Source: JAJZVS01 sp963708095
GTDB lineage: Bacteria; Pseudomonadota; Alphaproteobacteria; Acetobacterales; Acetobacteraceae
Length of the DNA: 64,000 nucleotides
Reading direction: 5' to 3'
Assembly (NCBI GenBank): GCA_963708095.1
Contig: OY970182.1
Coordinates: 124,001-188,000 of the forward strand
The translations under genes were made by a program, and so were the position numbers. How positions within the stretch are numbered: the stretch's first letter is position 1; the number at the start of each line of letters is the position of its first letter. This document shows positions 16,876 through 24,683 of the stretch, piece by piece. The notes under the pieces are model-generated. The model was not told the origin of the DNA. It was given only the letters and a program-made list of their open reading frames with translations, and searched no databases.

Positions 16876-17415
16876 CTACGCCAGCCGCGCGGCGACCTGC
16901 CGCGTATAGTCCGCCCGCGGCAGGAAGCCGGGATCGGCGCGACACGCAACCTCGGTCGCGGCCAGGATCGCCGCATCCGGCTGGTCGAGGTCGAGCGCGT
17001 CCCCGCGCGGCTGCGGCACGTGGAACGGCGTGTCGAGATAGGCTTCCAACGTGTTGCCCTCCGGATCGCGGAAATAGATCGACCAGGCGTTGCCGTGGTT
17101 CACCTGGCGCAGCGCTGTGGCTCCGCGGGCCAGCGCCCGGTCGCGTACGGCGCGCAGTTCGGCGAGCGAGCCGACGGTAAAGGAAATCTGGTTGATCGGG
17201 TTGTAGCCCGCGGTCTCCGGCCGGCCGGAGACCAGCACCACCTGGTGGTGGCAGGCGGGATCGGCGGTCATGAACGCCATTTCGGTCCCCGGCGCCCGGC
17301 CCGGGCCGCGATCGGCGACGATCAGGCCCAGCACCTCGGTGTAGAACCCGATCATCCGTTTCAGGTCATGCGCATACAGACCCATGTGGGTGAGCCTGGC
17401 GTGAATGGCCGCCAT
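16876..17415 (-). CDS. VOC (glyoxalase/extradiol dioxygenase) family protein
   Basis: A 179-residue vicinal-oxygen-chelate protein with the paired beta-alpha-beta-beta-beta modules: RLTHMGLYAHDLKRMIGFYTEVLGL at the start, HHQVVLVSGRP, INQISFTVGSL, and SIYFRDPEGNTLEAYLDTP with the metal-ligand Glu. Likely metal ligands are His10, a His near residue 56-57 or in the second module, and the terminal Glu. It could be a ring-cleavage dioxygenase or another lyase/isomerase. It is co-directional with, and immediately upstream of, the PEP mutase-like gene, so both may act on the same catabolic intermediate. Confidence 0.82.
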   Translation of the reverse strand: MAAIHARLTHMGLYAHDLKRMIGFYTEVLGLIVADRGPGRAPGTEMAFMTADPACHHQVVLVSGRPETAGYNPINQISFTVGSLAELRAVRDRALARGATALRQVNHGNAWSIYFRDPEGNTLEAYLDTPFHVPQPRGDALDLDQPDAAILAATEVACRADPGFLPRADYTRQVAARLA

Positions 17416-17852
17416 GGTTGTTCCTCCCGATTTGTCGCCTTAGGAGCGGAGACTGGCGCGCGGCGCCGGCGGCGGCAAGCGCGGCGATGCGGCAGGTGCC
17501 ACGGCGAGCGGGTACGCCTGCCCGTTGTCCCGGCGGGAGACGATCCGCACGGCGCGCCCGCGGCACCGTGCGCTACGCCCTCCGGCGTCGCCCGCCAAGC
17601 CGCGGTCGGCAGATCCTCCGGAGGGAGCGCCGCGAACTGTGATCGGCACGGTCCGGATCCTGCCTTATTTTTGTTACCATCAATAGTGTCCGGGTTCGCG
17701 GGAACCTGTCGCGGTTCGTTCCGACCGTTCCCCGGCCTGCGGGCGCACGGTGGAGTGGCGAGCGGGCATCGACAGGCCCGGCTTCGCACCGGCCCTGCGA
17801 CGGCGAAGGCCGAACGACGGCCGGGACATAGACGGAACAGCTGAGGTATATC
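17416..17852. other. Intergenic region, no gene seen
   Basis: These 437 bp lie between divergent genes and probably carry both promoters. A locally AT-rich stretch at 17663-17690 (TTATTTTTGTTACCATCAAT) would suit a promoter. No coding frame with family features is visible. Confidence 0.4.
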
Positions 17853-18092
17853 ATGACCGTTCGCAAACAGCTTCTGATCACCGCCCTGTTCGGCGTCGTG
17901 CTCGGATTGGGCGGCTGCGGCTACACGCCGGGAAGCCGGGCTCTCTCGGGCGGTGCGATTGGCGCCGGCACCGGCGCCATCGTCGGCGCGGCCACCGGAG
18001 GCAGTCCGGCCACCGGCGCGCTGATCGGGGGTGCCGTGGGCGCCATCGGCGGGGCGGTGACCAGCCCGAACACCATCAATCTCAGCCGATAG
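17853..18092 (+). CDS. Glycine-zipper lipoprotein
   Basis: A 79-residue protein with signal peptide MTVRKQLLITALFGVVLG and lipobox LGLGGC (Cys22). The mature part is almost entirely a glycine-zipper segment (GGAIGAGTGAIVGAATGG ... GGAVGAIGGAV), the SLYB/YmgG-like membrane-associating motif. It is probably an outer-membrane-associated lipoprotein. It ends with VTSPNTINLSR. The tandem repeat and strong hairpin 65-150 bp downstream probably end its transcript. Confidence 0.82.
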   Translation: MTVRKQLLITALFGVVLGLGGCGYTPGSRALSGGAIGAGTGAIVGAATGGSPATGALIGGAVGAIGGAVTSPNTINLSR

Positions 18093-18155
18093 CCAGGGGG
18101 TCCGTCAGCGGCAGGTGCGGTGCGACCACAGTGGCGGTCGCATCGGCGCCTCCCG

Positions 18156-18215
18156 GACGCAAAGGCGGGGGACGCAAAGGCGGGGGACGCAAAGGCGGGG
18201 GACGCAAAGGCGGGG
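18156..18215. repeat. Tandem repeat, four perfect 15-bp copies
   Basis: The unit GACGCAAAGGCGGGG is repeated four times without a change. The last copy runs into the left arm of the following hairpin. It lies in non-coding DNA between two convergent genes. Confidence 0.95.
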
Positions 18216-18241
18216 GCAGGGCGATAAGCCCTGCCCCCGCC
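18209..18241. terminator. Strong bidirectional hairpin terminator candidate
   Basis: A perfect 14-bp stem GGCGGGGGCAGGGC / GCCCTGCCCCCGCC with a GATAA loop. It lies between convergent genes (glycine-zipper lipoprotein and Pro/Tyr-rich protein) and could terminate both. The T-tracts on either side are poor (TTGTCTG and TTTGCG). Confidence 0.6.
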
Positions 18242-18301
18242 TTGTCTGCCCGGGTGGTGACGCGTCCGTGCGTTCCGGGGGAGAGAACGCCCGCGCCGGC
18301 G

Positions 18302-18631
18302 TCAGCGCACCGGGATCGAGATACCTAACGAAACGGCCGGGGGCGCAACCACGACCGGCGAGGGCGGCGGGTAATAGGCCCGCGGGGGCGGCGGGTAATA
18401 GGCGGGCGGCGGTGGCGGGTAATAGGCGGGCGGCGGCGGCGCGTAATAAACCGGCGGCGGCGGGGCATAGTACACCGGCGGCGGAGCGTAGGCCGGCACG
18501 GCGAAGCCGAAGCTGACGGACGGGCCGCCCCAGCCGCGTCCCCAATCGTCGCGGTCGGCACGGGCGGTGCCGGCCATGCCGGCCGCCATCCCGGCCAGTA
18601 ATGCCACGAAGACGACAGGTCTGGCACGCAT
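18302..18631 (-). CDS. Secreted Pro/Tyr-repeat protein
   Basis: A 109-residue protein with an N-terminal signal peptide (MRARPVVFVALLAGMAAGMAG, cleavage probably after ARA). Then comes a short Asp/Trp/Gly segment and five or six imperfect repeats of a six-residue unit, PPPPxYY (PPPVYYAPPPPVYYAPPPPAYY and so on). The C-terminal tail is AVSLGISIPVR. The repeats are encoded by 18-bp units. The ATG at 18631 follows GAGGAG at eight bases. It is probably an extracytoplasmic wall- or membrane-associated protein. The function is unknown. Confidence 0.75.
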   Translation of the reverse strand: MRARPVVFVALLAGMAAGMAGTARADRDDWGRGWGGPSVSFGFAVPAYAPPPVYYAPPPPVYYAPPPPAYYPPPPPAYYPPPPRAYYPPPSPVVVAPPAVSLGISIPVR

Positions 18632-18790
18632 CCGATCCACTCCTCGATTGCAACCGAGGGAACATAGGTGCCCATCGTGTCGATCGTCGGGCGGCGATAT
18701 TTCAGAGCGTAACTTTACACCTTGCGGTCATGATCTCGCGTTTTCGTGAATTCGCGCCGGCGCGACGCCCGGCCTCCGCGCCGGCCGCCG

Positions 18791-19258
18791 TTATGCGGGA
18801 GGGACGGCGGAGCTTTCGGGTGTGCAGGGCAGCGGCGCCCCGCTTCCGGATGTCGGGGGCAGCGGGCCGGCGTGACCGGGGATTGCGAGCAGCCGCACCC
18901 GCGTCACCCCGCCCGAGCGCATCCCGAGTTGCCGTGCCGCGGCGGCGGACAAATCGATGATCCGGCCGTTCACGAACGGGCCGCGATCCTCGATATGGAC
19001 CGTGACCGAGCGGCCGGTCTCGAGGTCCGTGATCTGCGCCGTGGTTCCGAATGGAAGGAAGGGATGCGCGGCCGTAAGGCCGTCGGGAGAGGCGTGCTGT
19101 CCGTCGGCCTGCCGCGCATGCCCGGCAGCCGGACGGTACCAGGAGGCCATTCCGGACTGCATGCAGACCGCCGGCGCCTGTGATGCGGTGGGCGGCCGCG
19201 CGGCACAGCCGGCCACCGCCAACAGTCCGATGAGGGCAAGAAAACGGATCGCCTGCAT
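18791..19258 (-). CDS. RlpA-like septal ring lytic transglycosylase family lipoprotein
   Basis: A 155-residue protein with signal sequence MQAIRFLALIGLLAVAGC (lipobox LAVAGC, Cys18). A double-psi beta-barrel runs from GMASWYRPAAG through LPFGTTAQITDLETGRSVTVHIEDRGPFVNGRIIDLSAAAARQLGM, which are the RlpA hallmarks. The usual AHRTLPFG and IN(D)RGPF motifs are recognisable (AAHPFLPFG, IEDRGPF). No SPOR domain is present, so septal targeting is unlikely. The ATG at 19258 is chosen because it starts the signal peptide. A 133-bp palindromic repeat lies directly upstream. Confidence 0.85.
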   Translation of the reverse strand: MQAIRFLALIGLLAVAGCAARPPTASQAPAVCMQSGMASWYRPAAGHARQADGQHASPDGLTAAHPFLPFGTTAQITDLETGRSVTVHIEDRGPFVNGRIIDLSAAAARQLGMRSGGVTRVRLLAIPGHAGPLPPTSGSGAPLPCTPESSAVPPA

Positions 19259-19345
19259 GACGACTGCGGAGAGTAAACATGCGGCAAGGAAACGACAACG
19301 ATCGGCTGCCATGGCGAATGACGCACGTCTCGCCCGGCGCGCCGC

Positions 19346-19478
19346 GCTCATACCAGCGGCCCCGGCCGATGACTCGTCCGGCGTCCACCTGGCCGCTGGT
19401 ATGTCCTTGATTTTGCGCATGGCCGCCCCGCCAACCCCATGCGCGATACCGGCCGGCCGAAGAGGCCGCCGGTATCAG
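19346..19478. repeat. Triple-hairpin dispersed repeat, copy 1 (133 bp)
   Basis: This element is repeated at 42269-42402 with only about five differences. It forms three successive inverted repeats: ATACCAGCGGCC / GGCCGCTGGTAT, GCGCATGG / CCATGCGC, and GATACCGGCCGGCC / GGCCGCCGGTATC. Its right end contains the TGA stop (minus strand) of the CHAD gene. No open reading frame is conserved. It is either a structured RNA or a mobile REP/MITE-like DNA element. Confidence 0.9.
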
Positions 19479-20611
19479 TGCTTGCGGAACGGCCCGCTGC
19501 GGCGCAGCGCCTTCCAGGCTTTTCCGACGCGCGGCAAGGCCCGCCGCCCGGCGCGGTCCGCCCAGTCCGACAGCGCCGCGGCGGCCGCTGGGCCGGCGCC
19601 GCGCGGCCCGGCCAGGCGCGCGGCCAACGCCGCCGCGACCGTGGCGTCGTTCAGCCGTCCCAGCCGATCGGCCAGCTTGCGGCAGGCGCGCAGCGACCCC
19701 GCGCCCTGCCGCCGGCCCCCGAGCGGGATCAGGCTGTCGGTCGCATCGCGCAGCCGGCGGACGGACTTGCGTAGCGCATGCAGCGCCGCCGGACTTGCCC
19801 CGGCGAGGTTCCGGCCACGGCGGCGGACCTGGCGTACGAGCCGGCCCGACAGCCGCGGGCCCAGCGCGGCGAGCGATCGCGCGAGCGCGGGTGTCGGCGG
19901 CTCCAGCTCCGCCGCCCAGGCGAGGAGGGATCCCGTCACCTCGGCCACCGCCGGACCGCCCAGCCGCCGGCGCAGGCTCGCGTAGGCGGCGCGCTGCCGG
20001 GTCTCCCCGGCGCGCCGCAGCGCGGCCAGAGCTGCTGCAGGGACACCGTCGGCAGCGGCGCGAGGCAGGGTCTCGTCGAGGAACACATCCCAGTCGCGCG
20101 CCGCGCTCAGCGCCCGTCCGATACGCCGCAGCGCCCGGTCGTGGGCCCCCGCCGCGGCCGGCAGCAGCGGCCGGAACAGCCGCAGCACGGCCCGCGTGCG
20201 GCGCAGGGTGGTGCGCATCCGATGCACCGCCTCGGCGTCGCCGGCGAGCGCGGGGGGAAGGTCGGCGCGCAGCGCGTCCGTCCCGGTGCCCAGCAGTAGG
20301 CGCAGCGCCGCGGCGGCGGACAGCGGGAGCGTCCGGCCGGCACCCGGGGGGGCGCGCGGTGGCTCGGAGGGAAGGTGTATCGGAAGCGGCGCCGCGTCGG
20401 CGGCCGGCGCCGCGGGATCGGCTGCCGCTCGTACCGGTAGTGCCGAGGGCGGTGGTACCGACGGCGGTGGTTCTCCCGCCAGTGCAGACGGCCGGGTCAA
20501 CGGGGATTCCGGCCCACCCCGGCCTCGTCGACGGCCGGTGCCGGGGGAAGACCGCGGCCCGGCCGTAGCGCGGCGGGCGGCGGCGACGCGGCCCGGGGGC
20601 TTCGTCGCCAC
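19475..20611 (-). CDS. CHAD domain-containing protein
   Basis: A 378-residue protein. The first 100 residues are Pro/Arg/Ala-rich and probably disordered. The rest is an all-helical CHAD domain with its conserved basic/histidine helices: AVHRMRTTLRRTRAVLRLFRPLL, ALSAARDWDVFLDETLP, ALHALRKSVRRLRDATDSL and LGRLNDATVA. CHAD domains bind polyphosphate. The N-terminal CYTH domain often fused to CHAD is absent. The GTG at 20611 (after GAGGGG) is preferred, since the frame upstream overlaps trxA and has only a non-standard ATT. The stop codon lies in the 133-bp repeat. It is likely co-transcribed with trxA. Confidence 0.85.
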   Translation of the reverse strand: MATKPPGRVAAARRATAGPRSSPGTGRRRGRGGPESPLTRPSALAGEPPPSVPPPSALPVRAAADPAAPAADAAPLPIHLPSEPPRAPPGAGRTLPLSAAAALRLLLGTGTDALRADLPPALAGDAEAVHRMRTTLRRTRAVLRLFRPLLPAAAGAHDRALRRIGRALSAARDWDVFLDETLPRAAADGVPAAALAALRRAGETRQRAAYASLRRRLGGPAVAEVTGSLLAWAAELEPPTPALARSLAALGPRLSGRLVRQVRRRGRNLAGASPAALHALRKSVRRLRDATDSLIPLGGRRQGAGSLRACRKLADRLGRLNDATVAAALAARLAGPRGAGPAAAAALSDWADRAGRRALPRVGKAWKALRRSGPFRKH

Positions 20612-20627
20612 GCGCCCCTCGCCAGGG

Positions 20628-20954
20628 TCAGAGATTCCCGGCAATCCAGTCCTTCAGCCGGCCCTTGGGCAGCGCGCCGACCTGGGTCGCCGCCGGCTTG
20701 CCGTCCTTGAACAGGATCAGGGTCGGAATGCCGCGCACGCCGTAGGTGTTGGGGGAGACGGGATTGTCGTCGATATTCACCTTCGCCACGGTCATCTTGC
20801 CGGCGAACTCATCGGCCAGCTCCTCGAGCGCGGGCGCGATCATCTTGCAGGGACCGCACCACTCGGCCCAGAAATCGACCAGGACGGGGCCGGGCGCGCC
20901 CAGCACGTCGGTGGCGAAACTGGTGTCGGTGACCGGCTTGGTGTTCGCGCTCAT
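20628..20954 (-). CDS. trxA: Thioredoxin
   Basis: A 108-residue thioredoxin 1. The active site WAEWCGPCK, the cis-proline region VRGIPTLILFKDG and the NPVSPNTYG helix are all present, and the length is exact. It is the cytoplasmic protein-disulfide reductase. The ATG at 20954 gives the standard N-terminus. Confidence 0.98.
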   Translation of the reverse strand: MSANTKPVTDTSFATDVLGAPGPVLVDFWAEWCGPCKMIAPALEELADEFAGKMTVAKVNIDDNPVSPNTYGVRGIPTLILFKDGKPAATQVGALPKGRLKDWIAGNL

Positions 20955-21148
20955 CGCGGACCTCGTTGTTGCGGACAGGGCAGGAATGGCCAGGGAAGGA
21001 ATGACCAGGGGAGGGCGGCCATGCGGGGCAGCCAGGGAGTGGCGGGAACCTGCGATCGGGAGGTGGGGCGGCACCGGCGGGGGATCAAGCTGGGCCGCAC
21101 GAGACGCGGCGATGCGCCGATGTCGCGTGCCCCAATACCGTGCCCTTT

Positions 21149-21210
21149 GATGTGCCCCCGTTGATGTGCCGCTTGGATGTGCCGCTTGATATGCCGCTTG
21201 ATATGCCCTG
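21149..21210. repeat. Tandem 12-bp repeat upstream of trxA
   Basis: About five imperfect copies of GATGTGCCGCTT (some GATATGCCGCTT) just after the secB stop. Non-coding. Confidence 0.85.
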
Positions 21211-21220
21211 GGGGCGGGGA

Positions 21221-21742
21221 TCACGCCGCGGCGGTCTGGCTCGCCTGCGCCCGGCGTGCCTGCCACAGTGCGACGAAATCGATCGGCTGCAGCAGCACCG
21301 GCGGGAAACCGCCGTCGCGGGTCACGTCGGCCAGGATGTTGCGCGCGAAAGGAAACAGGATGCGCGGGCATTCCACCAGCAGCACCGGCTCGATCGCGTT
21401 TTCCGCGAGGCCCGTCAGGGTGAACACGCCGGCATAGGTGAGCTCGGCCACGAAAATCGTCGGCGCGGTGCCGCCCTGGCCATTGCCGGCGCCGTTCGTT
21501 GCGGCGGGTTCCTGCGCCTCGGCGCGGATCACCAGCATCACCTCGAACAAATTCGGTCCGTCCTCGAGCCGGCGTGCCTGCACGTCGAGATTGATGTTCA
21601 CCTGCGGCTGGGAGCGGAGCTGGGTGAAGATCTGGGGCGCCCCCGGCACCTCGAACGACAGATCCTTCACGTACTGGATATTCACCACCAGCGGCTGGGT
21701 CGACTGCCCGGTGGCTTGCGGGGCGGGCATGGACTCGGACAT
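21221..21742 (-). CDS. secB: Protein-export chaperone SecB
   Basis: A 173-residue SecB, the tetrameric cytosolic chaperone that holds preproteins for SecA. Family features are IQYVKDLSFEVPGAPQIF at the N-terminus, VNINLDVQARRLEDGPNLFEVML, ELTYAGVFTLTGL, VECPRILFPFARNILADVTRDGGFPPVLLQPIDF and the variable acidic/Ala tail. An insertion of about ten Gly/Asn/Ala residues (AATNGAGNGQGGTAP) precedes the AELTY strand. The ATG at 21742 gives the canonical start. Confidence 0.97.
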   Translation of the reverse strand: MSESMPAPQATGQSTQPLVVNIQYVKDLSFEVPGAPQIFTQLRSQPQVNINLDVQARRLEDGPNLFEVMLVIRAEAQEPAATNGAGNGQGGTAPTIFVAELTYAGVFTLTGLAENAIEPVLLVECPRILFPFARNILADVTRDGGFPPVLLQPIDFVALWQARRAQASQTAAA

Positions 21743-22149
21743 GGGGTTCTCCGTTCGCAACCGGCGCCGGCCGTAGCACGTACCAGCGGGCAAGCCCAGG
21801 GGTCGGCAAGCCCAGGGGGCGGCAAGCCCAGGGGTCGGGTAACGGCGGCGCAGAGCGATCGCATTTGGCGCGGTCCCGCCGCACCGGCCGCCATGCCAAC
21901 CCCCTCTCCCGCACTGCGCCGCAAGCGGGAGAGGTCCCCGTGCGCAGCACGGCGGATGAGGGCGCGAGGCCCGGTTCCCTCACCCGGTTCGCTGCGCGAA
22001 CCGACCTCTGCCCCAGCGCGCGGGAGAGGTGAAGGAGGCGCTGTCCGCGCCAGTTTTCCGGTTCACCCGATTGCCCTGGCGTTTAGCGGAGCTGCGTCGC
22101 GAGCGTTGCAGGCCAATGCGGGCGGCGTGGAGGCATCCGCCAGCGCCCC
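21743..22149. repeat. Intergenic repeat cluster
   Basis: No gene is supported here. Bases 21790-21837 are three 16-bp tandem copies of GCAAGCCCAGGGGTCG. Bases about 21903-22066 form a REP-like inverted-repeat unit: CCTCTCCCGC ... GCGGGAGAGG occurs twice, and the last copy runs into the 45-bp sequence shared with 4701-4745. Confidence 0.75.
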
Positions 22150-23196
22150 TCAGCCCGCCCCGCCCAGCTCCGCGCGCACGAGCGCCGCGCCCTGGGCCAG
22201 TGCGCATAGCTTGCCCTGCGCGCTGGCCCGCGGCAGGTATTTCATGCCGCAATCGGGGGCGGCGACCAGCTTCCCCGGTTCCACCCACCGCAGCGCCGCC
22301 CGCAGGCGGCCGGCGACGGTTTCCGCCGTCTCAATCGCCGGATCGCCGAGATCCAGCACGCCGAGCAGGATCGTCTTGCCCGCGAGATCCGCGAGCACGC
22401 CGAGGTCGAGCTTCGGCTGCGCGGCCTCGATCGAGATCTGGCTGGCGGCGCAGGCGGCGAGCTGGCCGAGGAAGCCGTAGCCGCTCGGCTTGTCCTGCAC
22501 CACCGCGGCGTAGCCGAAACAGAGATGCACGACGGTGGGGCCTGCGATCCCCTCCAGCGCGCGGTCGATCGCGGCAAGCCCGTAGGCGCTCGCTGCGTCC
22601 GGCGCGGTGCGCACCCAGGGTTCGTCGAGCTGCACCACGTCGACGCCGGTGGCCTTGAGGTCGCGCAGTTCCTCGTTCACGGCGATCGCGTAGTCCATCG
22701 CGAGTTCCGCGGGGTCGGCGTAGAACGCGTTCTCCACCTGGCGCGAGAGGGTGAACGGGCCGGGCAGGGTGATCTTGGTGGCGCGATCGGTGTTGGCGCG
22801 CAGGAATTCGGCGTCGCGGCGTTCCACCGGGCCGCGGCGGCGGATGCGCCCGATCACGCGCGGGACCGGCGTCGTGCGCCCGCCGGTGGAGCGAACTTCG
22901 CCCGGATGCGCGAGGTCGATCCCCTCCAGCGCGAGGGCGAAACGGTTGGAATAGCTCTCGCGGCGGATTTCCCCGTCCGTCACGATATCGATGCCGGCGC
23001 GTTCCATGTCGCGGATCGCGAGGATGGTGGCGTCGTCCTGCGCGGCCTCCAGGAATTCGGGCGGGATGCGCCAGATGTCGGCCGCGGCGACGCGGGGGAC
23101 GCCGTGGTGGTGCAGGGTGGCGCGATCGACCAGCCAGTCGGGTTGCGGGAGGGAGCCGACCACCGTGGTGGGCAGCAGGTGGGTGGGATAGGGCAT
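22150..23196 (-). CDS. Cobalamin-independent methionine synthase, core (MetE C-terminal) type
   Basis: A 348-residue protein corresponding only to the catalytic C-terminal domain of MetE. The zinc ligands can be placed: His224 and Cys226 (HLCFGY), Glu257 (ISIEAAQ) and Cys316 (PDCGMKY). LTLPGPFTLSRQV-like and VVQLDEPWV segments are typical of the barrel. Full-length MetE has about 750 residues with a duplicated N-terminal half. Short core-MetE enzymes can use other methyl donors, so the methyl donor and acceptor are open. No B12 or SAM riboswitch is visible. A second, distinct paralogue lies at 34899-35927. Confidence 0.85.
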   Translation of the reverse strand: MPYPTHLLPTTVVGSLPQPDWLVDRATLHHHGVPRVAAADIWRIPPEFLEAAQDDATILAIRDMERAGIDIVTDGEIRRESYSNRFALALEGIDLAHPGEVRSTGGRTTPVPRVIGRIRRRGPVERRDAEFLRANTDRATKITLPGPFTLSRQVENAFYADPAELAMDYAIAVNEELRDLKATGVDVVQLDEPWVRTAPDAASAYGLAAIDRALEGIAGPTVVHLCFGYAAVVQDKPSGYGFLGQLAACAASQISIEAAQPKLDLGVLADLAGKTILLGVLDLGDPAIETAETVAGRLRAALRWVEPGKLVAAPDCGMKYLPRASAQGKLCALAQGAALVRAELGGAG

Positions 23197-23213
23197 CCTG
23201 GCGATTTCCCCGG

Positions 23214-23252
23214 GCTGTTTCCGGTGGCTGTTTCCGGTGGCTGTTTCCGGTG
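23214..23252. repeat. Tandem 13-bp repeat
   Basis: Three copies of GGCTGTTTCCGGT directly upstream of the methionine-synthase-like gene start. Confidence 0.85.
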
Positions 23253-23304
23253 ACTATTTCCCCCGGCGGGGGCGCGGCGGGCCGGCCGCGCGGCCCCGGC
23301 GCGC

Positions 23305-23440
23305 TCAGGGGCCGGGGGACGGGCCGGCGACCTCCTCGATCACCTCGTGATGGCGCACAGTATCGTCGTAGTCGGCGAGCGCGGCAATCGTGCCGGGTTC
23401 GACGACCGGGGCGATCGGGCGAACACTTGGATCGCGCCCC
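23305..23440 (-). pseudogene. C-terminal fragment of a split antibiotic biosynthesis monooxygenase-like gene
   Basis: This piece encodes GRDPSVRPIAPVVEPGTIAA followed by LADYDDTVRHHEVIEEV. It corresponds to the C-terminal half of ABM-domain proteins (the PxAVVEP ... DxxVxHYEV end). The N-terminal half, ending TMEAVRAFAG, is found at 24684-24890 on the same strand. Joining GCC GGG from that piece to CGC GAT here restores an in-frame protein of about 114 residues. The two parts are separated by about 1.24 kb. The fragment alone lacks the start. Confidence 0.65.
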
Positions 23441-23578
23441 ATGCCCGGCCGCGAGAGACCTTGTGGCCACCCGGATACCGACCCAAGCCCCCAGGGGGCA
23501 ATTAAGAGGGGGGCAATTGAGAGGGGAGCAATTAAGTTCGTTATCGCAACGATTAGGTCGCGCGTCCGCCGCACCGGC

Positions 23579-24310
23579 TCAGCCCGGAATTTGCGTCCCA
23601 TCCGCCAGCGCCAGCCCCGCGCACCCGCGCCAGACCGGCCGCCGGTCCCGCCGACCCGCGGCGGGCAGGCACCACAGCGCGATAATGTCCGTCACGGAAA
23701 CATCCTTCGCCCGCGCGCAAGCGTAGTCGGCCGCCGCCGCCTCGGCCTCCGCGCGCCCGCCGAGCACCAGGATCACGGGCCGGCGCCGCCGCCGCGCGGC
23801 GGGCAGCAGCGCGCGATCCACCCCGAGCATCCAGCCAAGCGGGCGCAGGATCGGCCCCAGCCGGGGATCGGCGGCCAGCATCTCCGCCATCGCCGGCTCG
23901 CGCAGCAGGTCTTCCATCTGCGCGCGGCCGGCGGCGGCTTGCGGGAGCAGCCGCAGCAGCCAGCGCCAGGTCCGCGGCAGCCCGGTGCGCGCGGGCGGCG
24001 GGTCCGCTGGAGCGAAGCGCAAGCTGTGGGTGGGAACGAATCTCGGTTCGGCCGGCTTGGGAGCGGGCTTCGGGGGCGGGATCGGGGTGGAGGCGACGGC
24101 GCGGAACCGGGCCGCGAGATGGCGTAGCCGGGCGATCAGGGCGCCGGCGTGCGCGGGTGCCAGGGCCGCCTGATGGGCCCCCGCCTGATGCGCCCCCGCC
24201 TGATCGTCCCCCGCTTGATCGCGCCCCGCCTGATCGCACAAGCCGCCGATACGGTCGGCCAGCCAGGCGATGAGGCTGGTAAGGCGGTCGAGGAGGGGGG
24301 TGGGGGTCAT
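23579..24310 (-). CDS. Hypothetical protein, 243 residues
   Basis: Not recognised. The N-terminus (MTPTPLLDRLTSLIAWLADRIGGL) is an amphipathic helix. Residues about 27-47 are a five-residue tandem repeat (DQAGR, DQAGD, DQAGA, HQAGA) encoded by 15-bp units at about 24174-24238. A Pro-rich linker follows. The C-terminal half (MEDLLREPAMAEMLAADPRL onward) looks folded, with a final GGRAEAEAAAADYACARAKD. No membrane helix is seen. It lies wholly inside the segment that separates the two ABM fragments, so it may have arrived with it. Confidence 0.55.
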   Translation of the reverse strand: MTPTPLLDRLTSLIAWLADRIGGLCDQAGRDQAGDDQAGAHQAGAHQAALAPAHAGALIARLRHLAARFRAVASTPIPPPKPAPKPAEPRFVPTHSLRFAPADPPPARTGLPRTWRWLLRLLPQAAAGRAQMEDLLREPAMAEMLAADPRLGPILRPLGWMLGVDRALLPAARRRRRPVILVLGGRAEAEAAAADYACARAKDVSVTDIIALWCLPAAGRRDRRPVWRGCAGLALADGTQIPG

Positions 24311-24429
24311 GGGTTGCGAACAAATATAGAACATACGCCCGGGGCGAGGCAACAGGTTTGTGCGGGCAGTGCGGGCGATTGCCCGAACCGTTCTCTTGGC
24401 GGTCCATTTCCCGGCGCCTCGGCCTTTCC

Positions 24430-24555
24430 GTCATGGCCGGCCTTGAGCCGGCCATCCGCACGCGGACGATCGGGGGTAGATGGCCGGCTCCAGGCCGGCC
24501 ATGACGGGGGGCTCCAGATCGGCCGTGACGGGGATCAAGGCCCGGCCGTGACGGG
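24430..24555. repeat. Palindromic intergenic repeat
   Basis: GTCATGGCCGGCCTTGAGCC ... ATGGCCGGCTCCAGGCCGGCCATGAC is an interrupted palindrome, followed by two degenerate copies (GATCGGCCGTGACGGGG and GGCCCGGCCGTGACGGGG). It is a REP-like element of a kind common in alphaproteobacterial genomes. It lies inside the segment splitting the ABM gene. Confidence 0.75.
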
Positions 24556-24683
24556 GCGGGCGGGCGGGACAACAGGGGCCGCCGGGGATGCGGGTCCACC
24601 AACGCATCGTCTCGTGGGATGCGCGAGAACAGGGGCGTCCACGCGATGGCCCTGGTTCGACGACCGCCTGCTCCGCCTCCGCC

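Noticed and set aside
24174..24238. Short regular repeats, considered as a CRISPR array
   Set aside because: Units are contiguous 15-mers in frame inside a gene with no spacers. No direct-repeat/spacer alternation was found anywhere in the window.
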